Source of the DNA: Caballeronia sp. Lep1P3 | GTDB lineage: Bacteria; Pseudomonadota; Gammaproteobacteria; Burkholderiales; Burkholderiaceae | Direction: 5' to 3' | DNA: 64,000 bases | Assembly (NCBI RefSeq): GCF_022879595.1 | Contig: NZ_CP084265.1 | Location: 2,108,001-2,172,000, forward strand | Shown here: positions 57,318-64,000 of the stretch, in pieces | How positions within the stretch are numbered: position 1 is the first letter of the stretch | Layout of the letters: each line of letters opens with the position of its first letter | Made by a program: the position numbers and the translations under genes | The notes under the pieces: generated by a model | What the model was told of the DNA's origin: nothing | Databases searched by the model: none | Seen by the model: the letters and a program-made list of their open reading frames with translations, nothing else

Positions 57318-57458
57318 TGCTCCTCCATCCTGCTTGTCTTGGTTTATCGACCCGCCTTCACCGCGAAGCCGCGAGCGGCCCGCGAAGCGGTCTTTGCGTG
57401 CTGGCGCCCGCGCCGCGTCTCTCTCGGGGAGACCGTCAGCGCGACGCCCTCAATTCCT

Positions 57459-58919
57459 TCAATTCTCTTCTTCGAGCCAGCAAGTGCCATGCTGCGCGAG
57501 CATCGCGCTCGACGCCGCCGGTCCCCACGTTCCCGCCGCGTAGGGCTTGGGCTTGTTCGTCGACGCGGCCCACGCGTTCAGGATGGGCTCGACCCAGCGC
57601 CAGGCGGCTTCCTGCTCGTCGCGCCGCACGAAAAGCGCGAGCCGGCCGTGGATCACGTCCAGCAGGAGCCGCTGATACGCCTCCATCTGCCCTTCCTTGA
57701 AGAACTGGTCGAAGGCGAGATCCAAATGGACGCTGGCGAGGTTCATGCCCTCGCCCGGCTGCTTGGCGAGGCAATAGAGCCGGATGGTCTCGTTGGGCTG
57801 CAGCCGGATGACGAGCCGGTTCGCGCCCGCGCGCAGCGCGTTCGCGCCGAGCGCCGAGTGCGGCACCGCCCGGAAATTCACGACGATTTCCGCCACGCGG
57901 TCCGCGAGCCGCTTGCCGGTGCGCAGGAAGAACGGCACCCCCGCCCAGCGCCAGTTTTCGATCTCGACCTTCAGCGCGACGAAGGTTTCGGTGGTGCTGT
58001 CCGGGCGCACGCCCGGCTCGGTCGCATACGCCGGCACCGATGCACCGCGGATCACGCCGCCGTGATACTGCCCGCGCACCGCGACGCGGCTGATGTCGCG
58101 CTCGTCGACTGGCTTGAGCGCGCGCAGCACGCGCAGCTTCTCGTCGCGCACGGAGTCGGAATCCATCGAATGCGGCGGCTCCATCGTCACGATGGAAAGC
58201 AGTTGCAGCAAGTGGTTCTGCACCATGTCGCGCAGCGCGCCGGTGTTGTCGTAGAAGTCGCCGCGCGCCTCCACGCCGAGTTCTTCCGCAATCGTGATCT
58301 GGATGCTCTCGACCCATTCGCGCCGCCACAGCGGTTCGAAAAGCGCATTGCCGAAGCGCAGCGCGAGCAGGTTCTGCACCGGCTCTTTGCCGAGGTAATG
58401 GTCGATCCGGTAGATCTGCTCTTCCTGGAAGATTTCGCCGACGGCGTCGTTGATCGCGTTCGACGACTTCAGGTCGTAGCCGAGCGGCTTTTCGAGCACG
58501 ATGCGCGCGTTCTGATTCAGGCCCACATCCGAGAGTGCGCGGCAGATCGGCACGAAGAGCGACGGCCCGGTAGCCAGATAGAAGACGCGCGTGCCGTCGT
58601 GCTGGGCGAGCGCATCGCGCAGCACGACGAAGTCTTCCGCGCGGCCGAGATCGAGCTGCACGTACTGAATGCGTTCGAGAAAGCCTCGCCACACCGTCTC
58701 GTCGATGCCGTTCTTCGACACATGCGGCTTCACGTGCTCCTCGACCCATGCGAGGTATTCGCCCGGCGCCTGCGCGCCGCGCGCGACCGCGACGATCTTG
58801 CCCGACGCCGCCAGCAAGCCCGCCCGATGCGCCTCGAAGAGCGCGGGAAGAATCTTGCGCATCGACAAGTCGCCGGTCCCGCCGAAGAGCACGAAGATGA
58901 AGTTCGAGTCGCTTTGCAT
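57459..58919 (-). CDS. zwf: Glucose-6-phosphate dehydrogenase
   Basis: 486 residues. NAD(P) site FGGTGDLSMRK, active-site RIDHYLGKEPVQN, EKPLGYD. The ATG at 58919 gives MQSDSNFIFVLFGG. First gene of the leftward operon zwf-pgl-glk; promoter and operator lie at 59014-59042. Confidence 0.95.
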   Translation of the reverse strand: MQSDSNFIFVLFGGTGDLSMRKILPALFEAHRAGLLAASGKIVAVARGAQAPGEYLAWVEEHVKPHVSKNGIDETVWRGFLERIQYVQLDLGRAEDFVVLRDALAQHDGTRVFYLATGPSLFVPICRALSDVGLNQNARIVLEKPLGYDLKSSNAINDAVGEIFQEEQIYRIDHYLGKEPVQNLLALRFGNALFEPLWRREWVESIQITIAEELGVEARGDFYDNTGALRDMVQNHLLQLLSIVTMEPPHSMDSDSVRDEKLRVLRALKPVDERDISRVAVRGQYHGGVIRGASVPAYATEPGVRPDSTTETFVALKVEIENWRWAGVPFFLRTGKRLADRVAEIVVNFRAVPHSALGANALRAGANRLVIRLQPNETIRLYCLAKQPGEGMNLASVHLDLAFDQFFKEGQMEAYQRLLLDVIHGRLALFVRRDEQEAAWRWVEPILNAWAASTNKPKPYAAGTWGPAASSAMLAQHGTCWLEEEN

Positions 58920-59013
58920 GGGTCTCTGGGGCCGCCTGTGAAGTCGATGGAACGCCGGCGCGAGGTCGGTGTGAAGCCGAACGAACGCGGACCGTAGTTC
59001 GACAAAATTTTTT

Positions 59014-59042
59014 TTGACACTGAATTGTAGTTTAACTACAAT
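59014..59042. promoter_or_regulatory. HexR-type operator inside divergent zwf/gts promoters
   Basis: TTGTAGTTTAACTACAA (59025-59041) is a palindrome that fits the HexR consensus TGTARTWWWAYTACA at every position. On the plus strand TTGACA (59014-59019), 17 bp, TACAAT (59037-59042) form a near-ideal sigma-70 promoter; on the minus strand TTGATT-N16-TACAAT gives one toward zwf. The operator overlaps both. Confidence 0.82.
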
Positions 59043-59530
59043 CCAAATCAAGAGGAAATGTCATCCCGGAAAAAATTGGCTTGTCAATCAGAAGCTGAGT
59101 GTTTTCCCTAGGGCGGCAGTTCTGAATGCATGTTAACGGAGTCCGGGCGCCGCTGCTTTCAAAGATCGGGCCTTTATCCGGTGCGTTCGGCCTCGCGCCT
59201 GCATGTCATTGCGCGCATCGAACGCCGCTGCCGCGCAGGCAAAAATCAAAAGCAATCACTTGCATGGGCCGGCACGGGCATCACGCCAGCATCGGTCCAC
59301 AGAGGAGACAGTCGTTGCGATCTGACCTACTCATCTCGTGAGAGCCGTGCGGCCGAGCTTCGGACTGCCGGCATCGCGCGCGCATTGCCCGCACGCGGCA
59401 AGCGTCTCCGCCGACATCCCGGTTCCCGGCCACCCAGGCATTGACCGTCGTTCAATCACCGTTTTTTCAACGCTTCCTGGCGACATCAGGGGCCACTCGT
59501 TACTTGTTCAGGTGCTGGAGGAGATAAACA
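59043..59530 (+). other. Long leader between the divergent promoter and gtsA
   Basis: About 490 bp with no supported gene. If transcription starts near 59050 the gtsA mRNA has an untranslated leader of more than 450 bases. No riboswitch or attenuator is recognisable to me; a second promoter nearer gtsA is possible. Confidence 0.55.
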
Positions 59531-60784
59531 ATGAAAGTCCGTAAGCTCATGGGCGCGCTGTGCGCCGCAGGTCTTCTGTGCGGCGCGACGGCGTCGGCGG
59601 TGCGGGCAGCCGAGGCTGTGTCCGTGCTGCACTGGTGGACCTCGGGCGGCGAATCGAAAGCGGTCGGCGTGCTCAAAGACGACATGACCAAGCAGGGTTA
59701 CACCTGGAAGGACTTCGCCGTTGCGGGCGGCGCGGGCGCTGCCGCGATGACCGCGCTCAAGACCCAGGTGATTTCCGGCAACGCGCCGTCGGCGGCGCAG
59801 ATCAAGGGCCCGCTGATCCAGGAATGGTCGGAGCAAGGCGTGCTCGTGCCGATCGACTCCGTCGCCGGCGACTGGAAGAAGAACCTGCCGCCCGAAATCG
59901 ACAAGATCATCCACGCTGACGGCCACTACGTCGCCGCGCCGTTCTCGGTGCATCGCGTGAACTGGCTGTACATCAACAAGGCCGCGCTGGACAAGGCAGG
60001 CGGCAAGGTGCCGACCACCTGGCCCGAGTTCTTCCAGGTCGCCGACAAGATGAAGGCCGCGGGCATCATGCCGATCGCGATGGGCGGCCAGCCGTGGCAA
60101 GACCTGACGCTGTGGGAAGACGTCGTGCTGTCGCAAGGCGCCGATTTCTACAAGAAAGCGATCGTCGATCTCGACCAGAAGACGCTGACCTCCGACAAGA
60201 TGCTTCAGGTGTTCGACACCGTCCGCAAGATTCAGGGCTACTTCGACAACGGCCGCACCGGCCGCGACTGGAACCTCGCCACGGCCATGGTCATCAACGG
60301 CAAGGCCGGCATGCAGTTCATGGGCGACTGGGCGAAGGGCGAATTCGCCGGCGCGAACAAGAAGGCCGGCACGGACTACGTCTGCGCCGCGGTGCCGGGC
60401 ACGGAGAAGTCGTACACGTTCAACGTCGATTCGTTCGTCTTCTTCCAGCAGAAGGGCCAGAAGACCGCGACGCCGGGCCAGCTCGCGCTCGCGAAGACCA
60501 TCATGTCGCCGGATTTCCAGGAGCAGTTCAGCCTGAACAAAGGCTCGATCCCGGTGCGTCTCGGCGTGAAGATGGACAAGTTCGACGACTGCGCGAAGAA
60601 GTCCTACTCTGACGAACAGACGGCCATCAAATCGGGCGGCTACGTTCCGTCGCTCGCGCACGGCATGGCTCAGGGCGACGCCGTCGCGGGCGCCATGACC
60701 GACGTCGTGACGAAGTTCATGAATTCGTCGCAGGATTCGAAGAGCGCGGTTCAGGCGCTCGCGAACGCAGCAAAGACGAAGTAA
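59531..60784 (+). CDS. gtsA: Sugar ABC transporter binding protein, glucose type
   Basis: 417 residues, family 1 solute-binding protein with signal peptide (cleavage near AVRAAE) and LHWWTSGGESKAVG, typical of glucose/mannose-binding proteins (GtsA). GGAGGAG precedes the ATG. First gene of a four-gene importer adjacent to glucose-oxidising genes. Confidence 0.85.
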   Translation: MKVRKLMGALCAAGLLCGATASAVRAAEAVSVLHWWTSGGESKAVGVLKDDMTKQGYTWKDFAVAGGAGAAAMTALKTQVISGNAPSAAQIKGPLIQEWSEQGVLVPIDSVAGDWKKNLPPEIDKIIHADGHYVAAPFSVHRVNWLYINKAALDKAGGKVPTTWPEFFQVADKMKAAGIMPIAMGGQPWQDLTLWEDVVLSQGADFYKKAIVDLDQKTLTSDKMLQVFDTVRKIQGYFDNGRTGRDWNLATAMVINGKAGMQFMGDWAKGEFAGANKKAGTDYVCAAVPGTEKSYTFNVDSFVFFQQKGQKTATPGQLALAKTIMSPDFQEQFSLNKGSIPVRLGVKMDKFDDCAKKSYSDEQTAIKSGGYVPSLAHGMAQGDAVAGAMTDVVTKFMNSSQDSKSAVQALANAAKTK

Positions 60785-61030
60785 GCGTAAAGCGCAGTCA
60801 CGGGCGGCATGCGGCGCTGAATAGCCGCACGCCGCCCCGCTGCCATAGAAGTACAGAAACGCAGCCTTGACGTCGCATCAAAGCGCCGGTTAGCAGAAGT
60901 CAGCCGTTTCGAACGTTCCAGACATTCCGAACGCTTCGAACGCACACCTTCGCACCGCGCGCGCAAGTCAGCGTCATCCAAGCGCGACCAGGCGTATTCA
61001 TGCGCCGGCGCATCTTCCAGGAGTCGAGTT

Positions 61031-61972
61031 GTGACTGCCTCCCTCAGCGGTACCGCGGAAAAAAGTCCGCACCAGCCTCGCCGCGCTTCACCCACGGCGG
61101 CGCTCGCCGATCGCTGGATTCCCAAGCTGGTGCTCGCTCCCAGCATCGTGATCGCGCTCGTGTTCGTCTACGGCTTCATCGCCATTACGGGCTATCTGTC
61201 GCTGTCGGAATCGCGACTGATGCCGCGCTACGAATTCGCAGGCTTCGACCGATACCGGCAACTCTTTGCCAACGACGTCTGGTGGACGTCCGCCGCCAAC
61301 CTCGGCTGGTTCGGCATTCCGTTCATCGCCATCTGCGTCGGCCTCGGGCTCTTCCTCGCGATCCTGCTCGACCAGAAGATCCGCAACGAAGGCGCATTGC
61401 GCGCCGTGTTCCTGTACCCGATGGCGCTGTCGTTCATCGTGACGGGCACCGCGTGGCAGTGGATTCTGAATCCCAGCCTCGGCATGGAAAAAGTCTTCCA
61501 CGACTGGGGCTGGACGAGCTTCTCGTTCAACTGGCTCGGCGATCCGGACAAGGCCATCTTCTGCGTCGTCATCGCGGCGGTGTGGCAATCGACCGGCTTC
61601 GTGATGGCGCTCTTTCTTGCCGGTCTGCGCGGCGTGGACGGCGAAATCTTCAAGGCCGCGCAAGTGGATGGCGCGACGCTGCCGACCATCTACCGCAAGA
61701 TCGTGATTCCGAGCATGCGCCCGGTGTTCTTCTCGGTGCTGCTCATTCTCTGCCACATCACGATCAAGACGTTCGACCTCGTCGTTGCGCTCACCGCAGG
61801 CGGGCCGGGCACGTCGTCGTCGCTGCCGGCCATCTTCATGTACACGTTCTCGTTCAACCGCGGGCAACTGGGCGTCGGCGCCGCGTCCTCGATGATGATG
61901 CTCGCCACCGTCGTCGCGGTTCTCGTGCCGCTCATGTATCTGGAATCGAGGAGCACCCGCAATGCAGCCTAA
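61031..61972 (+). CDS. gtsB: Sugar ABC permease (GtsB-type)
   Basis: 313 residues, six helices, EAA loop EIFKAAQVDGATLPTIYRKI. Starts with GTG, with AGGAG eight bases upstream. MalF-like partner. Confidence 0.85.
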   Translation: MTASLSGTAEKSPHQPRRASPTAALADRWIPKLVLAPSIVIALVFVYGFIAITGYLSLSESRLMPRYEFAGFDRYRQLFANDVWWTSAANLGWFGIPFIAICVGLGLFLAILLDQKIRNEGALRAVFLYPMALSFIVTGTAWQWILNPSLGMEKVFHDWGWTSFSFNWLGDPDKAIFCVVIAAVWQSTGFVMALFLAGLRGVDGEIFKAAQVDGATLPTIYRKIVIPSMRPVFFSVLLILCHITIKTFDLVVALTAGGPGTSSSLPAIFMYTFSFNRGQLGVGAASSMMMLATVVAVLVPLMYLESRSTRNAA

Positions 61973-62819
61973 GATGACGATCAGCCGCGCCGTCATTTAC
62001 GCGGTGCTGATTCTTTTCGCGCTCTACTTCCTGTTCCCCATCTACGTGATGCTGTCGACGTCGTTCAAGGACCTCGACCAGCTTCGCACGGGCAACCTGC
62101 TCACGCCGCCGTCGCACTTCACGTTCGCGCCGTGGGTGAAGGCGTGGCAGGAAGCGTGTACCGGCGTGCGTTGCGACGGCATGGAGCCGTTCTTCATGAA
62201 CTCCGTGCGCATGGTGATTCCCGCCGTGCTGATCTCCTCGATCGTCGGCGCGTTCAACGGCTACGTGCTCACGCACTGGCGCTTCCGCGGCGCGGACGCG
62301 TTCTTCACCATGCTGCTCGTCGGCTGCTTCATTCCGTTTCAGGCAATCCTCTTGCCCATGGCGCGCTTGCAGGGTTTCCTCGGCCTGTCGAACACAACGT
62401 CCGGCCTCGTGCTCGTGCATGTGATCTACGGCATCGCGTTCACGACCATGTTCTTCCGCAACTTCTACGTGAGCATTCCGGCTGAACTCGTGAAGGCGGC
62501 GCGCATCGACGGCGCGGGCTTCTTCGTGATCTTCACGAAGATTCTGCTGCCCGTGTCGCTGCCGATTTTCATGGTCTGCCTCATCTGGCAGTTCACGCAA
62601 ATCTGGAACGACTTCCTGTTCGGCATCGTGTTCTCGGGCGTCGATTCGATGCCGATCACGGTCGCGCTGAACAACCTCGTGAACACGTCGACGGGCGTGA
62701 AGGAATACAACGTCGACATGGCGGGCGCGATCATCGCGGCACTGCCGACGATTCTCGTCTACATGATCGCAGGACGCTATTTCGTGCGCGGCCTGACCGC
62801 GGGCGCGGTGAAGGGTTGA
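61962..62819 (+). CDS. gtsC: Sugar ABC permease (GtsC-type)
   Basis: 285 residues, six helices, EAA loop ELVKAARIDGAGFFVIFTKI. ATG 61962 overlaps gtsB by 11 bp; AGGAG is upstream. MalG-like partner. Confidence 0.87.
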   Translation: MQPKMTISRAVIYAVLILFALYFLFPIYVMLSTSFKDLDQLRTGNLLTPPSHFTFAPWVKAWQEACTGVRCDGMEPFFMNSVRMVIPAVLISSIVGAFNGYVLTHWRFRGADAFFTMLLVGCFIPFQAILLPMARLQGFLGLSNTTSGLVLVHVIYGIAFTTMFFRNFYVSIPAELVKAARIDGAGFFVIFTKILLPVSLPIFMVCLIWQFTQIWNDFLFGIVFSGVDSMPITVALNNLVNTSTGVKEYNVDMAGAIIAALPTILVYMIAGRYFVRGLTAGAVKG

Positions 62820-62869
62820 GCGCACTGAGACGCGCTTCCCGCTGAAGAGACAACATAGAGGATTCAAGC

Positions 62870-63988
62870 ATGGCAAGCCTTTCCATCCGTGACGTGTACA
62901 AGACCTACCCGAACGGGGTGCCGGTTCTCAAGGGCGTCAACATCGATATCGAGGACGGTCAGTTCCTGATCCTCGTCGGCGGCTCGGGCTGCGGCAAGTC
63001 CACGCTGCTCAACATGATCGCGGGGCTGGAGACCGTGACGAAGGGCGACATCATGATCGACGGCAAGACGGTGAACAACCTCTCGCCGAAAGACCGCGAT
63101 ATCGCGATGGTGTTCCAGTCCTACGCGCTCTACCCTTCCATGAGCGTGCGCGACAACATCTCGTTCGGTCTCAATATCCGCAAGGTGCCGAAGGACGAGC
63201 AGAAGAAGATCGTCGATCGCGTGTCGGAGACGCTGCAGATCGGCCATCTGCTCGACCGCAAGCCGGGGCAGTTGTCGGGCGGCCAGCGTCAGCGCGTCGC
63301 GATGGGCCGCGCGCTCGCCCGCGATCCGGTCATGTTCCTTTTCGACGAGCCGCTGTCGAACCTCGACGCCAAGCTGCGCATCGAAATGCGCTCGGAAATC
63401 AAGCTGCTGCACCAGCGCCTCGGCACGACCATCGTCTACGTGACGCACGACCAGATCGAAGCGATGACGCTCGGCGACCGGATCGCGGTGATGAAAGACG
63501 GCGTCGTGCAGCAATTCGGCGCGCCGCAGGAAATCTACGATTCGCCGTCGAACCTCTTCGTCGCGGGCTTCATCGGCGCGCCGCCGATGAACTTCATCGC
63601 CGGCAAGCTCGTCGATGCGGGCGCGGGCGTCGGCCTGCAACTCGATACGGGCGTCGTGCAGAAAGTGCTGAATCTGCCGTTCGATGCCGCGAAGCTGCGT
63701 GGCAAGGTCGGACAGGACGTGGTGCTCGGCCTGCGTCCGGAGCGCATCACCGATTCGCGCAGCGCGCATAACGTCGCAGACGCGAGCCTGCAACCGATCG
63801 ACGTGCGCGTCGACGTGATCGAGCCGACCGGCCCGGACACGCTCGTGTTCGCGCAGGTGAACGGCAAGCGCATCGTGTCGCGCGTGCATCCGGCGTCGAA
63901 CCCGCAGCCGCTGTCGAACATGACGCTGCTCTTCGACGTCTCGAAGGCCGTGCTGTTCGATCCGCAGACGGAAGAGCGGCTCGCCTGA
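62870..63988 (+). CDS. gtsD: Sugar ABC ATPase (MalK/UgpC family)
   Basis: 372 residues. Walker A GGSGCGKST, signature LSGGQRQRVAMGRAL, Walker B MFLFDEPLSNLDA, and a C-terminal TOBE/OB regulatory domain (LGLRPERITD). Completes gtsABCD, probable glucose uptake; related substrates are possible. Confidence 0.9.
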   Translation: MASLSIRDVYKTYPNGVPVLKGVNIDIEDGQFLILVGGSGCGKSTLLNMIAGLETVTKGDIMIDGKTVNNLSPKDRDIAMVFQSYALYPSMSVRDNISFGLNIRKVPKDEQKKIVDRVSETLQIGHLLDRKPGQLSGGQRQRVAMGRALARDPVMFLFDEPLSNLDAKLRIEMRSEIKLLHQRLGTTIVYVTHDQIEAMTLGDRIAVMKDGVVQQFGAPQEIYDSPSNLFVAGFIGAPPMNFIAGKLVDAGAGVGLQLDTGVVQKVLNLPFDAAKLRGKVGQDVVLGLRPERITDSRSAHNVADASLQPIDVRVDVIEPTGPDTLVFAQVNGKRIVSRVHPASNPQPLSNMTLLFDVSKAVLFDPQTEERLA

Positions 63989-64000
63989 TCGCGCTCGTCG

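Overview
The window reads as chromosomal DNA of a member of the Burkholderiaceae, probably the Burkholderia/Paraburkholderia/Caballeronia group. The evidence is high GC, gene-dense operons, Burkholderia-type porins, a glucokinase-RpiR fusion, DUF-family stress genes typical of the group, and an oph-type phthalate pathway. This placement is inferred from gene content, not from a marker gene.

Region 1 (1-21.6 kb) is catabolic and accessory. It opens with a universal stress protein whose middle is replaced by a 12-bp in-frame minisatellite, then a DUF1326/DUF2182 pair. A leftward phthalate operon follows (ophA1 reductase, ophA2 Rieske oxygenase, ophB dehydrogenase, ophC decarboxylase, an AAHS permease), with a second permease (ophD-like) and a divergent MarR regulator. 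Two matching palindromes sit in the promoters of this locus. An IS256-family element with an 8-bp target duplication splits a small lipoprotein gene. After a tRNA-Arg(CCT) come 3-dehydroshikimate dehydratase (quiC) and a divergent catabolic-type quinate/shikimate dehydrogenase. Phthalate and quinate/shikimate catabolism both lead to protocatechuate. A PEBP-family gene and a DHA2-type exporter follow; the 3' end of the exporter gene has been copied into a 121-bp tandem array.

Region 2 (21.7-38.2 kb) is the most unusual part. It holds a stand-alone rpoN (sigma-54), two sigma-54 activators (one with a receiver domain, one without any sensory domain), and a set of stress-type genes: a PfpI/DUF4142/DUF1488 operon, a PA2169/DUF2383 protein, a BON protein, trehalose-6-phosphate synthase, DUF883, small membrane proteins and small acidic or proline-rich proteins. 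By eye, at least five of these transcription units have strong -24/-12 (TGGCAC-N5-TTGC) elements upstream, and four more have weaker ones. rpoN has a perfect match at its own promoter. I read this as a possible self-contained second sigma-54 stress regulon.

Region 3 (38.2-51.4 kb) contains a HicAB toxin-antitoxin pair with a near-perfect 28-bp palindrome at its promoter, a nitrate/sulfonate-type ABC system with a double-length permease, a diguanylate cyclase, and an OmpR/EnvZ-like two-component system divergent from a Spy/CpxP-like chaperone across CpxR-like direct repeats. A pirin gene and a hisQMP-type amino-acid importer without its binding protein complete it.

Region 4 (51.4-64 kb) has two tandem porins, the second frameshifted in the signal-peptide-proximal region, and then glucose metabolism: glk-rpiR, pgl and zwf leftward, and a gtsABCD-type sugar ABC transporter rightward. 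A HexR-type palindrome lies inside two overlapping, divergent sigma-70 promoters between zwf and gtsA, which suggests that the RpiR domain of the glucokinase fusion co-regulates uptake and oxidation of glucose.
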